21,754 nucleotides of DNA from Candidatus Argoarchaeum ethanivorans. Lineage in GTDB: Archaea; Halobacteriota; Methanosarcinia; Methanosarcinales; EX4572-44. Below are positions 15,479 to 21,754 of this stretch, piece by piece. Position 1 is the first letter of the stretch. Every line of letters starts with the position of its first letter. The DNA lies in assembly GCA_905067535.1 (NCBI GenBank), contig CAJHIR010000004.1:1-21754 (forward strand), given 5' to 3'. Both the position numbers and the translations under genes were made by a program. Under the pieces are notes generated by a model. The model did no database searches. It had not been told where the DNA came from and saw only the letters and a list, made by a program, of their open reading frames with translations.

Positions 15479-17629
15479 ATGCTTATACCAGAATCCGACT
15501 TCAAGCTAATCAGCGAAAGAATGGGACGGGAGCCAAACACGGTCGAACAGGGCTGCTTCTTAAACCTGTGGAGTGAGCACTGTTCATACCGTTCAAGCGG
15601 GCTTTTGTTAAAAACACTGCCAACAACCGGTGAAGACGTCATCATAGGACCTGGCGATGATGCAGCCATTGTAAAACTGACAGACACTCTTTACCTTGCT
15701 ATTGGCATGGAAAGCCATAACCACCCTTCTTATGTAGATCCATATAATGGTGCAGCTACCGGAATAGGCGGCATTGTAAGAGATATCGTATCCATGGGTG
15801 CACGTCCGATTGCATTGATGGATGCATTATATTTTGGATCTCCTGAAATTAAAAAAAACCAGTACCTTCTTGAACACGTGGTAAGAGGTATTGCAGGATA
15901 TGGGAATTGCATCGGGGTCCCGGTCGTTGGTGGCGAGGTTGTGTTTCACAACGATTACAGCGGCAACCCGCTGGTAAACGTGGTGTGTGTTGGCTTACTT
16001 CATAAAAAGCATCTTGTAACAGCGAGAGCGCAGCATGCAGGTAACAGCATCATACTTATTGGCGCCTCAACAGGAAGAGATGGTCTTGGAGGCGCCTCCT
16101 TTGCCTCGAGAGATTTAAGCAGCGAATCAGAATCAGAACGAAGCAGCGTACAGATTGGCGATCCTTATACGGAAAAACTACTGATAGAGGCAACACTCGA
16201 AGCAGTGCATAGTGGCGTTGTGGAATCATGCAGGGACCTTGGTGCAGCAGGGCTTGCAGGTGCAACCAGTGAAATGGCAGCCAAAGGAAATCTTGGCATG
16301 ACCATAAACCTTGACCAGATGCCTCTTCGTGAAGAGAGGATGACTCCATTCGAAATCATGATATCAGAATCACAGGAACGAATGGTACTTGAAGTAAAAC
16401 CAGAAAACGTTGACAAAGTGCTCCTGATCGCAGACAAATATGATCTTAATGCAAGTGTGATCGCGAAACTTACAGTAGCACCCAACTACACGGTGCACTA
16501 CAATGGAGAAATAATAGCAGATATGCCGATTCACCTGCTTTCAGGTGGTGCACCCTGTACTGAACAAGCCTCAGCTGCACCACAACCAGAAACAAGCGAC
16601 ATTTCACCACCAGAAATAGAAACAGGCAATCTTAAAGAAGTAATTCAGAGAGTGATCTCATCACCCAACATCGCATCCAAGCAATGGATATATTCCCAGT
16701 ACGACCACGAAGTACAGATTCAAACGATCATAAAACCTGGTGCAGACACTGGTTTGATACGCATAACACCAGAGGTTGCAATAGCACTATCATCCGGATG
16801 CAATCCGCTGCACACCTTCGTTGATCCATACACTGGCACTTATGGTGCAGTTGTTGAGAATGCAATGAATCTTGCAACAATTGGTGCGGAACCTCTTTGT
16901 ATCGTTGACTGCCTCAACTTTGGAAATCCCGAAACGAAGGAAAATTACCACCAGTTTAAGCAAGCAGTCATCGGGCTCGGTGATGCTTCAAAAAAACTTC
17001 ACACACCTGTTGTCGGTGGCAACGTGTCGTTTTATAACGATAGCAAGGAACACAACACCACCATACTTCCAACACCAAGTCTTGGCATGATTGGAAAACT
17101 CACCAACATGGAAATAGAGCATCTGCCGCACAGTACCATACAGCACAAAGGCGAAACAATCATACTCATCGGTGAAACAAAACCAGAACTCGGTGGAAGC
17201 GAATATTATCATATTCTAAACACAAACGCAGGGAGTGTGCCAACAGTGCCTGAAAACATCGAACACATTCTTAAAAGCGTAAGAGAACTTGTACAAACAG
17301 GCAGCGTTAGTACTGCTCACGACATATCAAACGGTGGACTTGCGATAGCACTCTCTGAACTCATTACACCAACACATGGGGCAGAGATTACACTTACCAC
17401 GGATAAGTTGACAGATGCTGAACTTCTTTTCTCAGAAACATACGGACGCATGATTATAACAACACCAGAACAAGCGCTTGATCAACTGCAAAACATACCG
17501 CACACAATCATTGGCACCACTACCGGAAAACAAGAATTGCACATCACAACAAACACAGAAGAAATCACCTTGCAATACAAAGAAATTCATCAAGCAGCAG
17601 AAACATTAACAAAAATAATGAAAGAGTAA
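15479..17629 (+). CDS. purL: Phosphoribosylformylglycinamidine synthase subunit PurL
   Basis: PurL makes formylglycinamidine ribonucleotide from FGAR, ATP and ammonia supplied by PurQ (fourth step of purine synthesis, cytoplasm). I chose ATG 15479 (716 residues, [20 protein letters not shown]), the usual length of the small PurL without a fused glutaminase. Upstream in-frame codons only translate the hairpins. Motifs seen: SEHCSYRSS with the conserved His 34, GPGDDAAIV (about 58-65), [21 protein letters not shown] (78-98), a second AIRS-like half with [27 protein letters not shown], and GGNVSFYND. No purQ or purS is in the window. It converges with the mscS gene. Confidence 0.95.
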   Translation: MLIPESDFKLISERMGREPNTVEQGCFLNLWSEHCSYRSSGLLLKTLPTTGEDVIIGPGDDAAIVKLTDTLYLAIGMESHNHPSYVDPYNGAATGIGGIVRDIVSMGARPIALMDALYFGSPEIKKNQYLLEHVVRGIAGYGNCIGVPVVGGEVVFHNDYSGNPLVNVVCVGLLHKKHLVTARAQHAGNSIILIGASTGRDGLGGASFASRDLSSESESERSSVQIGDPYTEKLLIEATLEAVHSGVVESCRDLGAAGLAGATSEMAAKGNLGMTINLDQMPLREERMTPFEIMISESQERMVLEVKPENVDKVLLIADKYDLNASVIAKLTVAPNYTVHYNGEIIADMPIHLLSGGAPCTEQASAAPQPETSDISPPEIETGNLKEVIQRVISSPNIASKQWIYSQYDHEVQIQTIIKPGADTGLIRITPEVAIALSSGCNPLHTFVDPYTGTYGAVVENAMNLATIGAEPLCIVDCLNFGNPETKENYHQFKQAVIGLGDASKKLHTPVVGGNVSFYNDSKEHNTTILPTPSLGMIGKLTNMEIEHLPHSTIQHKGETIILIGETKPELGGSEYYHILNTNAGSVPTVPENIEHILKSVRELVQTGSVSTAHDISNGGLAIALSELITPTHGAEITLTTDKLTDAELLFSETYGRMIITTPEQALDQLQNIPHTIIGTTTGKQELHITTNTEEITLQYKEIHQAAETLTKIMKE

Positions 17630-17648
17630 AATACGAGTCAAAAGCATT

Positions 17649-17660
17649 TCACTCTTTTTC
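17649..17660 (+). terminator. T-rich run after purL
   Basis: CACTCTTTTTCC starts 20 bases after the purL stop. Runs of T on the coding strand are common archaeal termination signals. The spacer to the convergent mscS is 130 bases. Confidence 0.35.
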
Positions 17661-17759
17661 CAGGGATTGTTACTTCGCGATCGATAATTGAACCATCTCT
17701 GATATTCGACTTTCGCTTTATACACATCTGTAACGAAATAACCTACCAGAGTCCAAAAT

Positions 17760-18806
17760 TCAAGAGAGTTGAATTGTCTGGGTGGGATAAGCTATCTCAA
17801 CATTCAATTCTTCAAGCAGTTGCATTATTTTAAGATTAAACTCTTCTCGCATGGAGAGGTATTCGTTCCAGATTGTGGTTTTTGTGAAGCAGTAGATGAA
17901 TATATCAAGCGAGTAGGCGCCAAATTCTGTGAAGTGTACCATGTAGAACGAGCGTTCGAAACGTGCATCGTCTTCTATGATTTTTTTGATACCCTCGACA
18001 GCATCCGTCATCTGTTTGGCAGTGGTCTTATAGGACACTCCAAGGTTGAATTTTATTCTTCGCTTTTTCATTTCGCTGAAGTTTATTACTTCTGATTTGA
18101 TGAACTTGCTATTTGGCATAGTGACAAGTGCCTGATCAAATCGTCGAATCCTGGTTGAGCGAAAACCAACCTCTTCTACCGTCCCCTCGACATCACCGAT
18201 TCTCACCCAGTCGCCAATATGAAAACATCGGTCAGAGAAAATGGTAAATGAACCAAAGAGATTACTTATGGTTTCCTGTGCTGCAAGGGCAAAAGCAAGA
18301 CCGCCGATGCCAAGACCTGCAAGCAGTGACGTGATGTTCCATCCAATGTTTTGTAGAATAAAGAGCAGTGAAAGGATAAACACAACTATTTTTAGAGTTT
18401 TTATGATTAGAGGTGTCAATTGCTCATCGAGTTTGGTTTCAGTGCTTGATGCTGCTTTGTACATATAGTATGCAAGTACATCGATAAGACGAAAGATTAC
18501 AAACAGTGCTATAAGTGTGAACAGGAGTGTGAAAATGGAGTTAATAATAATAGATACTTCAATCGTCCCGATGTTTTCAGGCAGTGGAAGTGAGTGGATA
18601 GAAGCGACAAGCCCAATTCCAATGATAGCATAACCTATCGGATCTTTAAGAGCCTTTACCAGAAGGTCGTCAAGTTCTGTTTTTGTTTTTCTGGTTATGT
18701 GAATGAGTTTTTCTTCAAAGATATAGATAGTAAGTTTTCGGGTTACCAGCGTAAAAAATATTATTAAAAATAATAGTATTATTCTATCAAAAGAGCTTCC
18801 AAACAT
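17760..18806 (-). CDS. mscS: MscS-family small-conductance mechanosensitive channel
   Basis: This membrane channel opens under membrane tension and releases solutes on hypo-osmotic shock. The product of 348 residues has four or five N-terminal hydrophobic segments. The pore-lining helix is at about 162-190 (LLAGLGIGGLAFALAAQETISNLFGSFTIF). The beta domain follows with FHIGDWVRIGDVEGTVEEVGFRSTRIRRFDQALVTMPNSKF, and then the alpha/beta C-terminal domain. ATG 18806 is preferred because AAGGTG just upstream would be its ribosome binding site. GTG 18821, five codons earlier, lies within that site. Confidence 0.9.
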   Translation of the reverse strand: MFGSSFDRIILLFLIIFFTLVTRKLTIYIFEEKLIHITRKTKTELDDLLVKALKDPIGYAIIGIGLVASIHSLPLPENIGTIEVSIIINSIFTLLFTLIALFVIFRLIDVLAYYMYKAASSTETKLDEQLTPLIIKTLKIVVFILSLLFILQNIGWNITSLLAGLGIGGLAFALAAQETISNLFGSFTIFSDRCFHIGDWVRIGDVEGTVEEVGFRSTRIRRFDQALVTMPNSKFIKSEVINFSEMKKRRIKFNLGVSYKTTAKQMTDAVEGIKKIIEDDARFERSFYMVHFTEFGAYSLDIFIYCFTKTTIWNEYLSMREEFNLKIMQLLEELNVEIAYPTQTIQLS

Positions 18807-18884
18807 ACTATAGTCTAACACCTTCTGACTGGTTAAGAAACAACGTCATCCTGCATGAACACATCTTTGTTAAGGCAATCGCAA

Positions 18885-18893
18885 AGTATAAAC
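18885..18893 (-). promoter_or_regulatory. Candidate TATA box of mscS
   Basis: On the minus strand this reads GTTTATACT, about 80 bases upstream of ATG 18806. It predicts transcription from near 18860 and a leader of about 55 nt. Confidence 0.45.
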
Positions 18894-18904
18894 CTTCCTA
18901 TCAG

Positions 18905-19085
18905 TCAGACTTCGTTTTGCCACAGTACTGCTGTCATGACAATTTTATTTTTATATATGATATTTTTCAGTTCAAGTATCGTGGTTTCCACATCTATCAA
19001 TACAACCATTGGTTTTTATGATTGATATAATCTCTTTTCCAATCATTGAGCTTGCGCCATGTTGAATTACGGTTGCATCATGCAC
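18905..19085 (-). pseudogene. Frameshifted gene remnant, unknown family
   Basis: Two overlapping minus-strand frames give protein-like sequence that joins after one frameshift near 18975-18990. The first, 18972-19085, reads VHDATVIQHGASSMIGKEIISIIKTNGCIDRCGNHDT. The second continues as LELKNIIYKNKIVMTAVLWQNEV to a TGA at 18905-18907. Upstream of 19085 the frame meets a TAG at once. This looks like the C-terminal end of a decayed gene. I do not recognise the family. An alternative is that both frames are chance, but the regular hydrophobic pattern argues for former coding. Confidence 0.35.
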
Positions 19086-19096
19086 CTATGGGTGCA
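19081..19096. repeat. Hairpin at the junction of two gene remnants
   Basis: TGCACC/GGTGCA arms enclose TATG. It lies just where the minus-strand remnant and the plus-strand truncated frame meet. The TGCA core recalls the operon hairpins, but the outer pair is lost. Confidence 0.55.
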
Positions 19097-19146
19097 GACT
19101 GTTTGATGCCATAGCAAGCGACAGAATATTACAAGAAGCAGAATCT

Positions 19147-19554
19147 GTGAACAAACTTATGAAAAAAGTCGATAACAATGAACTCGAGATTATCGGGTCG
19201 ATCGTTCTGATGTTTGAGGTATCCACGATCTTGGATAATCTTAAACGAACATCAGTTAAGAAATTAATCGCCCGCGCGGCAACTGAAATCAGTCCGGTTA
19301 CCGCCAGCACCAAAGGTCTGGCTGGAGCGATATCCATTGAAAAAAGTGCAGAAGTTATGGAAAAGACATTTACCATACTGAAACAGGAATTAAACACAGA
19401 AGAGTACCTGATCTACTTTCAGATCATCATCCTGGGACCTGGGGATGCAACAAAAGAACTTCGGAAGAAGACTGCTGGTTTCAGTCTGCAAGGGGTTTTT
19501 GATGGCGCAAAGTGGATGGAGCGAGAAGTTTGGGGCAAGGTTGATGCTGTATAA
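19147..19554 (+). CDS. Hypothetical protein, probably truncated at its 5' end
   Basis: GTG 19147 gives 135 residues (NKLMKKVDNNELEIIGSIVLMFEVSTIL ... VFDGAKWMEREVWGKVDAV). No good ribosome binding site precedes it. The frame stays open upstream to about 19066 and reads RLFDAIASDRILQEAESV, which looks like coding sequence without a start codon. So the gene has probably lost its N-terminus at a rearrangement near 19066-19100. The protein is mostly helical in appearance with no signal peptide. I do not recognise the family. It could be non-functional. Confidence 0.45.
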   Translation: MNKLMKKVDNNELEIIGSIVLMFEVSTILDNLKRTSVKKLIARAATEISPVTASTKGLAGAISIEKSAEVMEKTFTILKQELNTEEYLIYFQIIILGPGDATKELRKKTAGFSLQGVFDGAKWMEREVWGKVDAV

Positions 19555-19722
19555 CGAAAGGGTGATTATGCACCGAGCGTTTACTGGTCTTGTGGATTGG
19601 GGATGTGTGGGTGGTTGTTGAAAGGGTGGCAGATAGAAAATAATAAGAGTAAAGCAGAGGATTAAAGTGTTTATGACAAGACGCAAATACGTGACTCCTC
19701 AAAGATTAAAATGGAGGTGAAC

Positions 19723-19929
19723 ATGATAAAATATGCACTGGAAGGAATATATAATAACGGCGTCGTTGAATTCTTAGAAGATGTCCCAGTCCATAAGACC
19801 ATGAAAGTCATCGTTGTTTTCAATGAAGAATCTGACGATGGTTATGAGAATGAAAATTGGTTAAAATTGTCAGAGAGTGCTTTTGAGTTCTGGGATAATG
19901 AAGAGGATGCTTATTATGACGATTTATAA
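19723..19929 (+). CDS. AF2212-type (DUF104) antitoxin
   Basis: This is the likely antitoxin of a type II toxin-antitoxin pair. The 68-residue product begins MIKYALEGIYNNGVVEFLEDVPVHKTMKVIVVFNEE, the beta-rich DUF104 pattern. It ends with an acidic tail (FEFWDNEEDAYYDDL), the sort of segment that occupies a toxin's active site. ATG 19723 is preferred over 19711 because GGAGGTGA at 19713-19720 is the ribosome binding site and would otherwise be translated. It overlaps the toxin gene by 14 bases. Confidence 0.75.
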   Translation: MIKYALEGIYNNGVVEFLEDVPVHKTMKVIVVFNEESDDGYENENWLKLSESAFEFWDNEEDAYYDDL

Positions 19930-20275
19930 GCAGGGCGATATTGTATTGGTTCCATTCCCATTCACAGATCTAACCACGGTTAAAAAGAGACCTGCGCTGG
20001 TTGTTTCTGCGAATTGGTACAACAAACGATATAAAGATGTGGTTCTGGTTGCAGTTACATCCCATGTGCCTCTGATGCTAGATAAACTGGATTACAGGAT
20101 AACAGAAAGCGATTTTAAAACTGGCAAACTTTACAAGGATTCTATTGTGAAACTGGGCAAGATGTTTACGATTGAAAATGGTCTGATCCTCAAAGAGATC
20201 TGCGATGTGTGTGGTCAGACCATGGTTACGATACTGGATCAACTGAACATTGTTTATAGAGAATATCCGATATAA
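19916..20275 (+). CDS. MazF/PemK-family toxin
   Basis: MazF-type toxins are ribosome-independent mRNA endonucleases that stop growth when the antitoxin is lost. The 119-residue product has the family start YKQGDIVLVPFPFTDLTTVKKRPALVVS, in which the GDIV strand and the KRPALVVS strand form the SH3-like barrel. It also has the later VKLGKMFTIENGLI segment. I chose ATG 19916 (MTIYKQGD). An upstream ATG at 19877 would add 13 residues read inside the antitoxin gene. GAGGAT before the start and the 14-base overlap suggest coupled translation. Confidence 0.85.
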   Translation: MTIYKQGDIVLVPFPFTDLTTVKKRPALVVSANWYNKRYKDVVLVAVTSHVPLMLDKLDYRITESDFKTGKLYKDSIVKLGKMFTIENGLILKEICDVCGQTMVTILDQLNIVYREYPI

Positions 20276-20489
20276 AAATTGGTTTGGCTGTGATTTGTGC
20301 AAACAGGATTGGTTGATGAAAACATGGATGAGAAATACAGGTTTGTGTGGATGCTGCTCTGGGTTTGAAAGACAGAGCCCCCAGAGTTTTAACCGTAGCA
20401 CCATGTAACGTGACACCCCCACCAAAGGTAAATTCATATACCATAACTGATTGACTACAAATCAGTTTCCGAAAAACTGGTGAGTTAAT
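20276..20489. other. Spacer between toxin gene and GalT-like gene
   Basis: No gene is supported in these 214 bases. Long minus-strand frames cross it but lack ribosome binding sites and family signs. The last 45 bases contain two overlapping inverted repeats before the GalT-like start. AATTCATATACC at 20431-20442 could be a weak TATA element. Confidence 0.5.
20445..20479 (+). promoter_or_regulatory. Overlapping alternative hairpins before the GalT-like gene
   Basis: AACTGATT (20445-20452) can pair with AATCAGTT (20460-20467). CAGTTT (20463-20468) can instead pair with AAACTG (20474-20479), whose last G belongs to the GGTGA ribosome binding site (20479-20483). The two folds exclude each other. 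This would allow translation control, but no ligand or leader peptide is evident. Confidence 0.3.
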
Positions 20490-21521
20490 GTGCCAATAGA
20501 GTTCAAATCCGAAACCAAGACCCTGCAAGTTCTAACGTCAGATGGAAATCCGGTAACATACGAGATCGAATATCGCTCAGATCCATTAACATCAAGAATT
20601 TCTGTTATTTGCCCATATCTAAAGGAAAAGTGGGTAGAATTTTACTGTGTCCAGGATAAAGATTGGTTAGATAAAATAATCGAAAAATCAAAAGAGAACT
20701 GTATTTTCTGTAAACCTCTGCTTGATAAGATTGCAGCAAGATTTCCTAAACAGCAAATCGAAGAAGACATCTTGAGGTTCGACGACCTTTATGTATTCCC
20801 AAACCTTTATCCAAGAGCTGACTTCGAAGCAGTAGTAACTTCGCCTGACATTCATTATCTTGATTTTAGCACCATCAATACCGATTTGCTGTACCGTTTT
20901 CTAAATGCATCAATCGAGTGCATAAAAAAGGCATATCAAAAAAATAACAAACTTATCTACCCTGTTATAGGCTGCAATTACCTGCCTCCAGCAGGTGCCA
21001 GCTTAATGCATTTCCATTTACAGATTTCAGTACAGGAAGTCCCGTTCCACTATGTTAAGACATTAACTGATTCTTCAGTGCAGTACGAGGTTAGAAACCA
21101 TGCAAATTTTTGGCCGGATCTGATGAACGCCAACAAGGATAGAGAAATCAAGCAGAAAAATAATATTTACTGGCATGTACCATTTGCACCAACTGGATTT
21201 TGTGAAGTGAGGGCGATCATAAACAAGCCAAACATGTTGATGTTTACAACAGAAGATATAAGAGACATTGCAGAGGGGCTATCCAATGTTTTAGAGTATT
21301 ATAACGACCATGGGTTTGCTGCATTCAACTGTGTCATCTATTCAGGAAGGTTAGATGCTGAAAACGACAATTTTTACTTAGGCATACGTATGGTTGCCCG
21401 CCCAAACCCTCGACCAAATTACACAAGCATTGATTCCTGGTACATGCCGTTTTTGTTGGGGCAAACCGTTGTGCTTGAAAAACCAGAAGATCTATCAAAA
21501 GAGATACGAAACTACTTTTAG
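20490..21521 (+). CDS. GalT-family hexose-1-phosphate nucleotidyltransferase
   Basis: The family transfers a nucleotidyl group to or from hexose 1-phosphates through a histidine intermediate (HIT superfamily). The 343-residue product has a zinc-site Cys pair (CIFC, 71-74), an FPNLYPRADFEAVV segment, and the catalytic motif GASLMHFHLQ with His 174, His 176 and Gln 178. GCNYLPPAG comes just before that motif, and FNCVIYSGRLDAENDNFYLGIRMVARP comes late. GTG 20490 is the start: GGTGA lies 6 bases upstream, and the ATG at 20488 meets a stop at once. Whether the substrate is UDP-galactose/glucose or ADP-glucose cannot be told. Confidence 0.8.
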   Translation: MPIEFKSETKTLQVLTSDGNPVTYEIEYRSDPLTSRISVICPYLKEKWVEFYCVQDKDWLDKIIEKSKENCIFCKPLLDKIAARFPKQQIEEDILRFDDLYVFPNLYPRADFEAVVTSPDIHYLDFSTINTDLLYRFLNASIECIKKAYQKNNKLIYPVIGCNYLPPAGASLMHFHLQISVQEVPFHYVKTLTDSSVQYEVRNHANFWPDLMNANKDREIKQKNNIYWHVPFAPTGFCEVRAIINKPNMLMFTTEDIRDIAEGLSNVLEYYNDHGFAAFNCVIYSGRLDAENDNFYLGIRMVARPNPRPNYTSIDSWYMPFLLGQTVVLEKPEDLSKEIRNYF

Positions 21522-21574
21522 GTTTTTCTGTATCCTCTTGTTGAATTATCTATTGTTAGCAGCAGCGTACGAAT

Positions 21575-21595
21575 AACCTGAACATTTAACAGGTT
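21575..21595 (+). terminator. Inverted repeat after the GalT-like gene
   Basis: AACCTG/CAGGTT arms around a 9-base loop are followed by TTATC. This could mark the transcript end, but the stem is only 6 bp. It may instead be near the end of the adjoining insertion sequence. Confidence 0.35.
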
Positions 21596-21645
21596 TTATC
21601 AGAAGTAAATACGAACCGCTAAGGAACTGTTATGTCATAACTTGA

Positions 21646-21754
21646 TCATTCACTAATAATATCAGGATGAATAGTATAATTTCACTCACCATAAAAATCC
21701 TCTCTCTCGATGTTGACCTTCGAGAGCTGTTCATCGGAAATTTCAATCCCCTCT
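21646..21754 (-). pseudogene. C-terminal fragment of an ISAzo13-like transposase, with an early stop
   Basis: The minus strand enters from the right edge and reads GIEISDEQLSKVNIEREDFYGE, then TGA (21682-21684), then NYTIHPDIISE and a second TGA (21646-21648). From memory of the family, ISAzo13 (Rhodopirellula-type) transposases end with a segment like GI.IS/TDE....N....FHGEWNYTI.P. The TGA falls exactly where the Trp (TGG) is expected, and the match resumes after it. So the gene here appears to be inactivated by a single base change, or truncated by 13 residues. The rest of the element lies beyond the window. Confidence 0.6.

Noticed and set aside
18961..19554. Plus-strand selenoprotein reading through TGA 19063-19065
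   Set aside because: The minus-strand reading of 18905-19085 is more protein-like, and no selenocysteine insertion element is evident.
20078..20528. Minus-strand frames of 119 and 100 codons opposite the toxin gene and the spacer
   Set aside because: They overlap the toxin gene and the GalT-like start and have no family signs.
21682..21684. Reassigned TGA coding for Trp
   Set aside because: TGA is the terminal stop of many intact genes here (rpl3, rps3, rpl29, rpl14, rpl30), so a point mutation in a decaying transposase is simpler.

Overview
The window is archaeal. It holds a long, tightly packed ribosomal protein operon in the archaeal S10/spc order: uL3-uL4-uL23-uL2-uS19-uL22-uS3-uL29-Rpp29-uS17-uL14-uL24-eS4-uL5-uS14-uS8-uL6-eL32-eL19-uL18-uS5-uL30-uL15-SecY. 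Archaeal/eukaryal-only members (eS4, eL19, eL32, the RNase P subunit Rpp29) sit in their usual places. Ribosome binding sites are of the GGAGGTGA type and promoters carry archaeal TATA boxes. The DNA is AT-rich. A secreted NosD-like beta-helix protein ending in a dockerin module, and an AF2212-type antitoxin, suggest a euryarchaeon of the Archaeoglobi/Methanosarcinia/ANME-like range. The genus cannot be fixed from sequence alone, and that placement is inference.

Layout. Positions 1-218 carry the unidentified 3' end of a plus-strand reading frame. Positions 219-708 hold candidate promoters and the leader of the operon. Positions 709-13904 are 24 co-directional genes (23 for ribosomal proteins and Rpp29, then secY), with gaps of a few bases or overlapping stop/start codons except at three places. 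Positions 13905-14144 are a repeat cluster and a promoter. Then come the NosD/dockerin gene (14145-15347), a second repeat cluster, purL (15479-17629) and a convergent MscS channel gene (17760-18806, minus). Positions 18905-19554 hold gene remnants. They are followed by a DUF104-type antitoxin with a MazF/PemK toxin (19723-20275), a GalT-family nucleotidyltransferase (20490-21521), and, at the right edge, the tail of an ISAzo13-like transposase on the minus strand with a premature stop.

The most unusual feature is a family of very short hairpins: about 14 intact copies plus fragments. Most have 9-bp arms beginning CTGCA or CTCGA and a 3-4 nt loop. They cluster at 5705-5846, 7700-7718, 10782-10865, 13906-14064 and 15320-15466. 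Inside the ribosomal operon they occur at exactly the three intergenic gaps that are abnormally long (rpp29-rps17, rps4e-rpl5, rpl18-rps5). At each, the ribosome binding site and/or start-codon region of the downstream gene also appears in a degenerate second copy on the far side of the hairpin. A short reading frame (55, 24, or 23 plus 20 codons) runs through the insert and overlaps both flanking genes, so translational coupling is preserved. The same pattern recurs before purL, where hairpin and start region are repeated 48 bp apart in frame. Elsewhere a hairpin supplies the last codons of the dockerin protein and part of the purL ribosome binding site. All three imperfect stems are rescued by G-U pairs in the sense RNA, which hints at an RNA-level role. 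This looks like an undescribed palindromic element, or duplication process, constrained by the translation of the host operon.
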